From the NCBI RefSeq assembly GCF_030867145.1, contig NC_134443.1:3038001-3102000 (forward strand): a DNA stretch of 64,000 bases, given 5' to 3'. How positions within the stretch are numbered: the first letter of the stretch is position 1; every line of letters begins with the position of its first letter. The stretch comes from Opisthocomus hoazin (taxonomy: Eukaryota; Chordata; Aves; Opisthocomiformes; Opisthocomidae). This document shows positions 23,682 through 33,430 of the stretch, in pieces. The notes under the pieces are model-generated. The model saw only the letters and a list, made by a program, of their open reading frames with translations. It did not search any database and was not told where the DNA came from. The translations under genes were made by a program, and so were the position numbers.

Positions 23682-24098
23682 TTAGCAGGGCCCGCAGTTG
23701 CCATTCAGGTAGCGGTGGCCTCGGCGCCAGCCACCATATCCACAGCTCCCATAGCCTCCATAGCCCCCATAAAGACCGTAGCCTCCATAGCCTCCATAAA
23801 GTCCGTAGCCTCCATAGCCTCCATAGAGACCATAGCCCCCTAAACCACCAAAACCACCACGGCCTCCAAAAGTGCCACCGTAGCCCCCTCCAACACCGGG
23901 GGCTCCCGCTGACCCAACAACGCTGTGTTGCGGGAAGGAGCTGAGGATGGGCCCGGGGAAAGTGACCACCGAGGGTGGCGGCTGGATCACCACCGTGGAG
24001 TCAGGGCACTGCCGCACGCAGGGCTCGTTGCATGTGTCAGCCAGAGGGGCTGGGGCAGCCACCCCACATGAAGGGACACACAGGCTGGAGCAGGACAT
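23682..24098 (-). CDS. K10, scale/claw-type beta-keratin, 138 aa
   Basis: Beta-keratin with three uniform GLYGG tail units and the WRRG C-terminal motif shared with K3 and K11. It differs from K11 by Phe instead of Tyr in the GGRGGFGG segment. Leader intron 24120-24216 (97 nt). The reverse of AATAAA is at 23355-23360. It is head-to-head with K11. Confidence 0.95.
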   Translation of the reverse strand: MSCSSLCVPSCGVAAPAPLADTCNEPCVRQCPDSTVVIQPPPSVVTFPGPILSSFPQHSVVGSAGAPGVGGGYGGTFGGRGGFGGLGGYGLYGGYGGYGLYGGYGGYGLYGGYGGYGSCGYGGWRRGHRYLNGNCGPC

Positions 24099-24216
24099 CT
24101 TTCAGGCAGGCAAGGAGTCCTGGAAAAGGCACCAGGTGTTAGGCAAGGGTGCGGGGAAGGGACTGTATGAAGGGGGCAGGAGAGATGCCGAAGAGGCTTC
24201 CAGGAGCTGAACTTAC

Positions 24217-24320
24217 CCGACTGATCAGGAGAGTCAAGCAGAGGAAGTTGGATAGAGGGCTGCGAAGCCCTCAGCTCTTTTATACATGTCCCAGACTGCC
24301 TGGGGCATTGGCCAAGCGGG
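24217..24320 (-). promoter_or_regulatory. K10 core promoter and exon 1
   Basis: TATAAAA is on the minus strand at 24278-24284, with an intact CCAAT (CTTGGCCAATG) near 24305-24315. Exon 1 is about 24217-24253. Confidence 0.85.
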
Positions 24321-25480
24321 TGGTGGCGGAAACCGCAGGTAATGATGAAATCCACTGGATAAGCTTCAATACACAGATCAAAACTTTGATGCCTTCTCAC
24401 TAGGGACATAGATGTGCAAACGTGCCCTGGAGAACAATGTTGGTGGGAGGGACAGACCATGACACATGAAAGAAAAAGTGCAAATATTGCTGACTTGTTG
24501 GGACCAATAAACACTGATCTGTCCCTAATCCCCCACTTTGTTTATGTGCCAGTCCCGAGCATCTCGCAGAAGTGCTTTGCAATCCTGCGCACAGCCATCA
24601 CGCCTGTCATTACCTCCCTTTTACGGGCTGGAAGAACAGTCACCAGGAGATTGGGTAAAACTTATCCACACACCCGCAGTGACTCCTAAGGCCCTCCATC
24701 ACCCACTGCCATGAGGGATGGGGCCCTTTTGGGGAAATAGCTCAGGAGTAGCCCTAAGCTTCGAACTTCTCCGTGGCCTTGCTTGACCAGGTGTGTTCGG
24801 GGCTCCCCAGTTAACAGCCATGCAAATAACAGGGACACTTGTTTCTGTGTTGGGTGAAGGCCCATACATGGAGGGGCTCAACACAGCTGTGAGTGGGGAG
24901 CAGTAAAATCAGGCAGCGATGTCATGTGTGAGGGGGGACAGGCACAGAGGAGCTGGAGGGCAGGAAGGAGACCGGGACAATCCCAGCTCCCTTGGCCATG
25001 TGTCTCAGAACACGGTCCTTCTCAAGCCCTCTCTGGAGGGTCTCGATTACTCACCTGGGCATGGAGGGCTCTGCCAGGAAAGCCTGACCAAGGACCCACA
25101 GACAGCCAGGATGCTCGTGCCAACATTCCCCGCAGGCACAGGCATGCTGCTCGCGGCTGGCTTTGGGTACGTGGCTGGGCTGCTACTGAGTGTGGCCTCG
25201 TTGTGCACCGCAATCTTCTGCAAGATGCCCAGGTTTCTTCTACGTAAGCATAGTAGGGATTATGGAAATAATTACATTTATTGGTGTTCTAGCTGCGCCT
25301 TGGCTTTCATGTAATGGCCTATAATGGTGGATCCCTCCCACCAGCTCTTTCTTTTCCAGGGCATGTTTGCATGCCAGTGGCCCCAGTGAGGAGGCATATA
25401 ATTGTCCCGCATCACATGAAATCAGTGTCATGAAGAGTGTGCACTTGTTTTCAAGATTACCTGATATTTCTGCCACCACC
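24321..25480. other. Divergent spacer K10/K11 (inverted copy)
   Basis: It carries CCAATAAA at 24504-24511 and TTTATTGG at 25277-25284. The asymmetric middle, including the 131-codon open frame, now lies on the plus strand (24919-25314), so the whole spacer is reversed relative to K6/K7 and K8/K9. No gene is assigned. Confidence 0.75.
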
Positions 25481-25585
25481 GCCCGCTTGGCCAGTGCCCC
25501 AGGCAGTCTGCAACATGTATAAAAGAGCTGAGGACTTCACAGCCCTCTATCCAACTTCCTCTGCTTGACTCTCCTGATCAGTCGG
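25481..25585 (+). promoter_or_regulatory. K11 core promoter and exon 1
   Basis: TATAAAA is at 25518-25524 and exon 1 is about 25549-25585. The CCAAT position reads CCAGT, as in K6 and K8. Confidence 0.85.
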
Positions 25586-25703
25586 GTAAGTTCAGCTCCT
25601 GGAAGCCTCTTCGGCATCTCTCCAGCCCCCTTCATACGGTCCCTTCCCCGCACCCTTGCCTAACCCCTGGTGCATTTTCCAGGACTCCTTGCCTGCCTGA
25701 AAG

Positions 25704-26120
25704 ATGTCCTGCTCCAGCCTGTGTGTCCCTTCATGTGGGGTGGCCGCCCCAGCCCCTCTGGCTGACACATGCAACGAGCCCTGCGTGCGGCAGTGCCCTG
25801 ACTCCACGGTGGTGATCCAGCCACCTCCCTCGGTGGTCACTTTCCCCGGGCCCATCCTCAGCTCCTTCCCGCAGCACAGCGTTGTTGGGTCAGCGGGAGC
25901 CCCCGGCGTTGGAGGGGGCTACGGTGGCACTTTTGGAGGCCGTGGTGGTTATGGTGGTTTAGGGGGCTATGGTCTCTATGGAGGCTATGGAGGCTACGGT
26001 CTCTATGGAGGCTATGGAGGCTACGGTCTTTATGGGGGCTATGGAGGCTATGGGAGCTGTGGATATGGTGGCTGGCGCCGAGGCCACCGCTACCTGAATG
26101 GCAACTGCGGGCCCTGCTAA
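25704..26120 (+). CDS. K11, scale/claw-type beta-keratin, 138 aa
   Basis: Beta-keratin nearly identical to K10, with WRRG at residues 124-127. Leader intron 25586-25682 (97 nt). AATAAA is at 26441-26446. The 3' UTR is of the K3/K10 class. Its promoter arm matches those of K6 and K8, which lie on the minus strand, consistent with inversion of the divergent module. It is tail-to-tail with K12, across a spacer enlarged by a CR1 insertion. Confidence 0.95.
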   Translation: MSCSSLCVPSCGVAAPAPLADTCNEPCVRQCPDSTVVIQPPPSVVTFPGPILSSFPQHSVVGSAGAPGVGGGYGGTFGGRGGYGGLGGYGLYGGYGGYGLYGGYGGYGLYGGYGGYGSCGYGGWRRGHRYLNGNCGPC

Positions 26121-26464
26121 ACCCCACACTGGGTCTGGCCACAGATGAAGGAGAGCTGCAGAAAAGCCCCAGGCGCATCACAACAGAATGTTCTGTGGAA
26201 GGATATCCCCTCACGTCACTTCGACGGCACTTGCCTGCTCAGGACTGAACACTGTCCTCCTCCTGCCCTGCTTGAGTATCTTTTCAAGACTTACTGCCCC
26301 ATGAGAACAGAGACCTGCACTGGGTACCTGCTCCTGCGGCACGGCTGATGCTCCCTGGTGCTCTGCGTACTGCCAGGAGACAGGGGAAAGCCCTTGCCAA
26401 GGCCTTGATGTTCTCTCAACTCCCTCCTCCCTCCAACTGCAATAAAAGCTGTCTTGCATCACAA

Positions 26465-29400
26465 TGTTGACCCATGGTTTTTCTTCATCCTGCCTTCTTC
26501 TTTCCCTTTTTACCCAAACCTCAGGCCACGTTGGTCTGGGCTGCCTGAACCTCCCACGGTCATGCCCTTGGAGCATTTGGGCCGTTTGCTCAGTGTGTTA
26601 CAACTGCTGATGACAGTCCCAGATGGGTCTTGCAGAGCATCTCCCACTGAGATTCCTTTGGTCTCCCATCAGCATTAAACACTATACATTTCTAAGTCCC
26701 ACTCTGAATACATGAATGTGCCACAGGTGTCTTGTAGAAGCTCTTCCAGCTTCTCTTCAAAACCATCATGCCAGACATTATCTCCTGTTATTGGCGTGGT
26801 ATTGGTCACATCTGCATGTCCAAGGATATGGAGATATGACCCCTGCATGTACAGGGCTTCTGGTCCTGTCCTCTGCACCCAGCTAGGGTTGGGTGCCACT
26901 GGGAACAGGCAAGATGGACAAAGTGATATCTTCCTAAGGTTCTTAGTGGAGGAAAAGAAGGTTATCAGGAGTAGTCGGCATGGATTCACCAAGGGTAAAT
27001 CATGTCTGACCAATCTAATAGCTTTCTACGATGACATGACTTGCTGGGTAGATGAAGGGAGAGCTGTGGACGTTGTCTACCTAGACTTCAGCAAGGCTTT
27101 CGACAGTCTCCCATAATATTCTCCTAGGGAAGCTGAGGAAGTATGGGCTAGATGAGTGGTCGGTGAAGTGGATAGAGAACTGACTGAATGGCAGAACTCA
27201 GAGGGTTGTCATCAGCGGCGCTGAATCTAGTTGGAGGCTGGTAACTAGTGGTGTCCCTCAGGGGTTAGTACTGGGCCCAGCCTTGTTTAACTTCTTCATC
27301 AATGACCTGGATGAAGAGTTAGAATGTACCCTCAGCAAGTTTACTGATGACACCAAACTGGGAGGTGTGGTAGATACACCGGCAGGCTGTGCTGCCATTC
27401 AGCGTGACCTGGACGGGCTGGAAAGTTGGGCAGAGAGGAATATGATGAGGTTCAACAAAGGCAAATGCAGGGTCCTGCACCTGGGGAGGAACAACCCCAT
27501 GCACCAGTACAGGCTTGGGGTGGACCTGCTGGAGAGCAGCTCTGCGGAGAGGGATCTGGGTGTGCTGGTGAACGACAGGTTAACCATGAGCCAGCAGTGT
27601 GCCCTGGCTGCCAAGAAAGCCAATGGGATCCTGGGGTGCATCACGAGGATTGTGGCCAGCAGGTCGAGGGAGGTTCTCCTTCCCCTCTACACTGCCCTGG
27701 TGAGGCCTCATCTGGAGTATTCTGTCCAGTTCTGTGCTCCCCAGTTCAAGAAAGGTGAAGAGCTACTGGAGAGAGTCCAGCGGAGGGCTACAAGGATGGT
27801 GAGGGGACTGGAACAGCTCTCCTGCGAGGAGAGGCTGAGGGAGCTGGGCTTGTTCAGCCTGGAGAAGAGAAGGCTGTGAGGGGACCTAATATATACTTAC
27901 AAATATCTGAAGGGGGGGGGTCAGGAAGATGGGGCCAAGCTCTTTTCAGTAGTGCCCAGTGACAGGACAAGGGGCAATGGGCACAAACTGAAGCACAGGA
28001 AGTTCCGTCTGAACATGAGGAATAACTTCTTCCCTCTGAGGGTGAAGGAGCACTGAAACAGGCTGCCCAGGGAGGCTGTGGATTCTGCTTCTCTGGAGAT
28101 ATTCAAGACCCGCCTGGACAAGGTCCTGTGCAGCCTACTGTAGGTGACCCTGCTTCGGCAGGAGGGTTGGACTAGATGACCCACAGAGGTCCCTTCCAAC
28201 CCCTACTATTCTGTGATTCTGTGATTCTTCTCACAGCTGTGAAATGACCACGAGTATCAAGTCACATGAAACACAAAGCTCTTATAGCAGGAGGCTGGAC
28301 TGCCTACCCTCCTGAGGCCCATTCCTTCTGCAGCTATCTTTGGGTCTTGTGATCCCAGCACAGCAAAGTGGTCTTGGACAGAGCCAGTTCTGGCCACAGG
28401 CATCAGGAAGGGCAGTGTGGCAGTGTGTTAGTCCCTGCTGGGGAGCTCAAGAAAAGATGTGCCATCCACAAGTGTGAACACAGAGGATGGGAGAAAGGGC
28501 AGCAAAATGGCAAGGGCAGGCGTTGTTTTTTTCCACCACCAGAACTGAGGTTTGTATGTCTTCTCCTCGAGAATATTTCAATCTCTACCCATCCTGAAAT
28601 CTGTCCAGGTGCCCCTGCATGGAGTCTCAGCCACCCATGAGGTCCTGGCTCGTGTGGTATCCCCTGTGTGTCTGCTGAGGGCACAGTGGTTGGAAGGGGG
28701 TTCTGATGGCCCCATCACAGCTGCTTGTGGGTGGGTGCTCTGGGGGGATTCTGGCAGTGTGGGCTACCTTGTGGGCTGGTGAGAAAGGAAGGGTAGCAAA
28801 GGACCAGCAAGGTCTGGTGCAGAGCACCGGGCAGTGGGAAGCTGTGTTGTTGCTGCTGGGCACAGCTGAATCCCTGGAATGTAGGTGAGTGACACAGGCA
28901 ATGCCGGGTAGAGCTTCTGCTGTAGCAGTGAGAGCAAGACAGAGGCAACAGTGCTCCAAGGAGCAGTGGGAGGTGGAGGACAAACAGGACAAGGAGGTGA
29001 TGCAGGGGTGCTGCAATGTGGAGGGGATGGAGGCATGGCAGCTGAGGAGGTGCTGGGGGTTGCTCAGCCTCTCCGCTATCAACTCATTGCCTCCCAAGTG
29101 ACTCTGACCTGGACTTTGGCTGCTGAGGTTTCTCCATGGGCATCCCAATCCCCACAACCTTGGGGCTGCAGGCAGCCCGTCGCAAACAGCCGGAGTGGGC
29201 AGCAAGGACACTGTGAGTGCCAAGATCTCTTCTTGAGCTGCAGAGTGCAGCAGCCCAAAGTGGGGAGAAGACAGGGAGGGCAAAGAGGAAGAAGCTTTAG
29301 TCAAAGGACATGAGCCCAGTCCGTGCTCTGGGTGACCCTCCTCCAGAGGCGTGTGTTGCTAAGGGCAGGCAGGAGGAAGGCAGGCACTTCCCGCAGGGCA

Positions 29401-29510
29401 CCCTGGCAAGGCCCAGGGTACGATCTGGCTATAACACTCCTGGGAAATCGTGCTGCCACTCGGGGTAGTGGGTACGGAGGAAGCATGAAGGAAAAGCACA
29501 GGTCAACATT
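26465..29510. other. Convergent spacer K11/K12 with CR1 insertion
   Basis: Spacer in the K3/K4 orientation, split by a 1.28 kb CR1 element at 26945-28224. The left flank ends in sequence matching 7203-7250, and the right flank resumes at the next bases of that paralogous spacer. TATA-like CTTATA is at 28281-28286. Confidence 0.8.
26945..28224 (+). mobile_element. CR1 LINE, 5'-truncated, with ORF2 reverse-transcriptase remnant
   Basis: Non-LTR retrotransposon of the avian CR1 family. Plus-strand frames encode RT motifs: [10 protein letters not shown] near 27080-27110, then FTDDTKLGG near 27340-27365 (the usual CR1 form is FADD), followed by the C-terminal ORF2 region to 27879. A stop and a frame change separate the two coding parts, and an in-frame stop also falls near 27183, so it is inactive. 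The 3' end has the characteristic CR1 repeats ATTCTGTGATTCTGTG. TTCTT occurs at both ends (26940-26944 and 28225-28229) and could be a target duplication. The paralogous empty site is at about 7245. Confidence 0.93.
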
Positions 29511-29866
29511 GTGATGCAACACAGCTTTTATTGCAGCTCCAGGGTAGAGGGGAGTTGGGAGAAGAACAGAGTCCTGGGCACGGCCTTCCCCTGTCTCCTG
29601 GCAGTAGGCAGAGCAGCACGGAGCATCAGCCATGCTGCAGGAGCAGGCACCCAGTGCCGGTCTTTGTTATCAAGGGGTAACGAGCGTCGAAGGGATGATC
29701 AAGCAGTGCAGGAGAAAGGCAGAGCTGGGCTGTGAGCTGGCACGAGGCATTTATGCTCAGAAATCCAACTTTGCAGCTTGAAGCTCTTCTACAGAAAGTC
29801 ACATCAGGGTGAGCCAGGGGCTTTTCCAGAGGTCTCCTTCATCTTTGGCCAGACCCAGTGTGGGGT

Positions 29867-30283
29867 TTAGCAGGGTCCACAGTTGCCATTCAGGTAGCGG
29901 TGGCCTCGGGCCCAGCCACCATATCCACAACTCCCAAAGCCTCCGTAGCCACCATAAAGACCGTAGCCTCCATAGCCTCCATAGAGACCATAGCCCCCAA
30001 GGCCTCCATACCCCCCATAGCCCCCTAAACCACCAAAACCACCACGGCCTCCAAAAGTGCCACCGTAGCCCCCTCCAACGCCGGGGGCTCCCGCTGACCC
30101 AACAACGCTGTGCTGCGGGAAGGAGCTGAGGATGGGCCCCGGGAAAGTGACCACCGAGGGTGGCGGCTGGATCACCACTGTGGAGTCAGGGCACTGCCGC
30201 ACGCAGGGCTCGTTGCATGTGTCAGCCAGAGGGGCTGGGGCGGCCACCCCACATGAAGGGACGCACAGGTTGGAGCAGGACAT
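29867..30283 (-). CDS. K12, scale/claw-type beta-keratin with long leader intron, 138 aa
   Basis: Beta-keratin with Asn at residue 5 (MSCSNLC), shared only with K13 and the relic, and a [10 protein letters not shown] tail like K7/K9 ending [11 protein letters not shown]. The leader intron is 30305-30747 (443 nt) with acceptor TTTTCTTGCAG, unlike the ~97-nt introns of K1-K11. The 3' UTR nonetheless matches K5, K7 and K9, with the reverse of AATAAA at 29527-29532. An open frame continues upstream of ATG 30283 but only from a GTG inside the intron, so the MSCSN start is chosen. It is head-to-head with K13. Confidence 0.95.
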   Translation of the reverse strand: MSCSNLCVPSCGVAAPAPLADTCNEPCVRQCPDSTVVIQPPPSVVTFPGPILSSFPQHSVVGSAGAPGVGGGYGGTFGGRGGFGGLGGYGGYGGLGGYGLYGGYGGYGLYGGYGGFGSCGYGGWARGHRYLNGNCGPC

Positions 30284-30747
30284 CCTTTGGCTCAGGCGAT
30301 GATGCTGCAAGAAAAGGCAGAGCTCCAGCTCAGTGCACGGCCTGATCCCAAATCCCTCTTGGCTCTCTTGCACTCTGAACCTGCCTCCCAGTACATGCTC
30401 TGGATCATCTCAGCCTGTCCAAGCAAAAACACTTTCCAGAGCTGAATTGTTGGTATAGACCCTTTGCTCTCCCTCATGCTCCCTGGGCCTGACTTGCACG
30501 TGGGAGAGAGGAAAACTCCCTCATCCAAAGCAGGTGGCAAATCACCAAGCTCCCAAAGGACCCGAGTCCAGTGGGGTACTCGGCATGTTGTACCCAAAAG
30601 TTTAAATTTCCATGCTTTCCGTAGCTCTCAGACAGCACCATCACATCCTATCTATGTAGTGTGAAAGAGTGGTGGAGCACACCGCAAAAGATACCGTGAG
30701 AAAGCCATTGCTGAGGAAGGAAAGAGGCAGGTAAGACTTGGACTTAC

Positions 30748-30850
30748 CACAATGATCAGGAGAGTCAAGTGGAGGAAGCTGGATAGAGGTCTGTGAAGCC
30801 CTCAGCTCTTTTATACATGTCCCAGACTGCCCGGGGCATCGGCCAAGGGG
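30748..30850 (-). promoter_or_regulatory. K12 core promoter and exon 1
   Basis: TATAAAA is on the minus strand at 30809-30815 and exon 1 is about 30748-30784, ending TCATTGTG before GTAAGT (donor at 30747). The CCAAT position reads CCGAT. Confidence 0.85.
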
Positions 30851-32000
30851 GCGGTGACAGAAACCCCAGGTAGTTATGAGATCCAGTGGACAAACTTCAT
30901 GACAGAGATAGAGATGCGAGACAATTATAAGCCTCCTCACCGGGGACACATTGGATTTCAAACATGCCCTGGAAAACAAAGAGATGATGGGAGGGACAGA
31001 CCGTGACACATCATTACATGAAAGATCAGGCACTCATGTGCGGCACCAATAAACCCTCATCTGTCCCCAATCCCCTACTTTAACTTTGTTCCAATGTCCT
31101 GGGCATCTTGCAGAAGATTACTGTGCCCAAACTGTCCACACCCAGCCGCAGCACAGCCATAGCCAGCCTTGACCAGTGTGCCTGTGCCTGTGGGAAGCGT
31201 GGCCACGTGCAGCCGGGCTCATTGTGGATGCTAAACCAGCCTTTGATCACACAGCCCTCCATGACCAGCTGAGTAATGGAGCCCCTTCAGAGAGGGCTCA
31301 GGAAGGACCACGCTCACAGACACGTAGATGAAGCAGCTGACAGAGTGTTGATTGCTCCTGCCTTCCTGCTGTGTCTGCTAACACAGTTCCCCAGTGCCTA
31401 ATCTGACTGCCCTCGCACCCACACCTGTGCCAGCACTGTACATGAGTGGAGTTTCATCCCACGTGGGACCCACCTCCTCTGCTCTTTGCATAACTAAATA
31501 AACAAGTCATGCAGTGCCAGGAAAAAGTCCACAGCTTAGGGACGCCCCTTGCACCCGGTACTGTAATCTCTCCAGACCTTACCAGCAAGGGGCCATGGCT
31601 GGCATTTGGGAGTTTCCCAGAGTGGGTGGAATAGCTTCTTCCTTTCCCCAGCCTCCCGGTGACTCTGTTTACCAGCCTGTAAAAGAGGCGTAATGACAGG
31701 CGTAGTGGCTGTGCGCAGGATTGCAAAGTACTTCTGCAAGATGCCCAGGACTCTTGCACGTAAGCAAAGTGGGAGGATTAGGGACAGATCGGGGTTTATT
31801 GGTGCTGTGCGGTCAGCTACAGCAGCGCCTTGTCTTTCATGTAAAGGCATGTCATGGTCTGTTCCTCCCATTGACTCTTTGCTCTCAAGGGTAAGTTTGC
31901 TTGGAAGTATACCCAATTAGGATGAACGTAATTGCTGTGCATCACAATTTGTTTCATGAGGCTTGTCTGATTGATATCATTATTAGCTGGGGCTTCTGCC
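30851..32000. other. Divergent spacer K12/K13
   Basis: It carries CCAATAAA at 31046-31053 and TTTATTGG at 31795-31802 in its two arms. The middle is diverged from the other divergent spacers but still recognisable (TCTTGCAGAAGAT near 31106). No gene is seen. Confidence 0.7.
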
Positions 32001-32108
32001 ACCAACCCCTTGGCCTATGCCCCGGGCAGTCTGGGACATGTATAAAAGAGCTGAGGGCTTCACAGACCTCTATCCAGCTTCCTCCACTTGACTCTCCTGA
32101 TCATTGTG
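32001..32108 (+). promoter_or_regulatory. K13 core promoter and exon 1
   Basis: TATAAAA is at 32041-32047 and exon 1 is about 32072-32108, with a GTAAGT donor at 32109. The CCAAT position reads CCTAT. Confidence 0.85.
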
Positions 32109-32572
32109 GTAAGTCCAAGTCTTACCTGCCTCTTTCCTTCCTCAGCAATGGCTTTCTCATGGTATCTTTTGCGGTGTGCTCCACCACTCTTTCACACTAC
32201 ATAGATAGGATGTGATGGTGCTGTCTGAGAGCTACGGAAAACATGGAAATTTAAACTTTTGGGTACAACATACCGAGTACCCCATTGGACTCAGGTCCTT
32301 TGGGAGTTTGGTGATTTGCCACCTGCTTTGGATGAGGGAGTTTTCCTCTCTCCCACGTGCAAGTCAGGCCCAGGGAGCATGAGGGAGAGCAAAGGGTCTA
32401 TACCAACAATTCAGCTCTGGAAAGTGTTTTTGCTTGGACAGGCTGAGATGATCCAGAGCATGTACTGGGAGGCAGGTTCAGAGTGCAAGAGAGCCAAGAG
32501 GGATTTGGGATCAGGCCGTGCACTGAGCCGGAGCTCTGCCTTTTCTTGCAGCATCGTCGCCTGAGCCAAAGG

Positions 32573-32962
32573 ATGTCCTGCTCCAACCTGTGCGTCCCTT
32601 CATGTGGGGTGGCGGCCCCAGCCCCTCTGGCTGACACATGCAACGAGCCCTGTGTGCGGCAGTGCCCTGACTCCACGGTGGTGATCCAGCCTCCACCCTC
32701 GGTGGTCACTTTCCCGGGGCCCATCCTCAGCTCCTTCCCGCAGCACAGTGTTGTTGGGTCAGCGGGAGCCCCCGGCGTTGGAGGGGGCTACGGTGGCACT
32801 TTTGGAGGCCGTGGTGGTTTTGGTGGTTTAGGGGGTTATGGTCTCTATGGAGGCTATGGAGGCTACGGTCTTTATGGTGGCTACGGAGGCTTTGGGAGTT
32901 GCGGATATGGTGGCTGGGCCCGAGGCCACCGCTACCTGAATGGCAACTGCGGGCCCTGCTAA
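32573..32962 (+). CDS. K13, short scale/claw-type beta-keratin, 129 aa
   Basis: Last gene of the array. It is nine residues shorter than its paralogues because one Gly/Tyr repeat block is missing from the tail; head, core box and GNCGPC end are intact. It has Asn5 as in K12. Leader intron 32109-32551 (443 nt), nearly a mirror of that of K12. The 3' UTR is a third class, shared only with the K1 fragment at 1-45, with ATTAAA at 33405-33410 as the likely poly(A) signal. The upstream open frame starts with GTG inside the intron and is not used. Confidence 0.95.
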   Translation: MSCSNLCVPSCGVAAPAPLADTCNEPCVRQCPDSTVVIQPPPSVVTFPGPILSSFPQHSVVGSAGAPGVGGGYGGTFGGRGGFGGLGGYGLYGGYGGYGLYGGYGGFGSCGYGGWARGHRYLNGNCGPC

Positions 32963-33430
32963 ACCCCAGATATCCATGCCGTGCAGCACCACATCTGCTC
33001 GGGGTCTCCACAAGTAGCCCCTCTTGTCTTCTACCACCAGATGCAGAACAAAGCTTTCAACCCCTCTTTCCACTGTGGTAAAGCAGCTACTAGAACTTTA
33101 TGGTCCTTGCTTATTTGCACAGAGGAACCTTGCAGATCTTCAGCTGACGGCTTTAGGGTTTCCAGTGTTGCCGCCAAAATTTCCCCTCTATCTGCCAGAA
33201 AACAAAGCTACAATCATCCTCGGTCGAGAGTCTCCCCTGCTCTGCCCGGCTCTGAGACTCCCAACCTGCAATAGGAAGGGGGAACCTTTGGAGTGGAGCC
33301 CTGTGTTGTGCCTTGCTGCAGTCTTATGTTTTTTGTGTTTCCAATTTATTGTTTCTGTGTTGTTTTGTTTCCTGCTATCACTGTCTATTGCATTTTCCAT
33401 GCACATTAAAGAACTTGTATTGCATCAACA

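Larger units (their letters stand above)
1..33430. repeat. Tandem inverted array of scale/claw-type beta-keratin genes, unit ~4.93 kb
   Basis: Thirteen intact genes and one relic lie in alternating orientation. Same-strand neighbours two genes apart are spaced almost constantly: K2 to K4 4961, K4 to K6 4930, K6 to K8 4929, K8 to K10 4925, K3 to K5 4942, K5 to K7 4929, K7 to K9 4930, K9 to K11 4898 bp. Each unit holds a convergent spacer, a minus gene, a divergent spacer and a plus gene. The block 13.8-18.7 kb is nearly the same as 18.7-23.6 kb by eye. The array runs off the left edge of the window. Confidence 0.95.

Noticed and set aside
27921-28199. 92-codon frame inside CR1 on the minus strand (also 48997-49275 plus)
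   Set aside because: Antisense reading of the CR1 3' end; recurs because of the element.
30284-30373. 30-residue N-terminal extension of K12 (and 32483-32572 of K13)
   Set aside because: The extension begins with GTG and lies mostly within the 443-nt leader intron; the ATG after the splice acceptor gives the standard MSCSN start.
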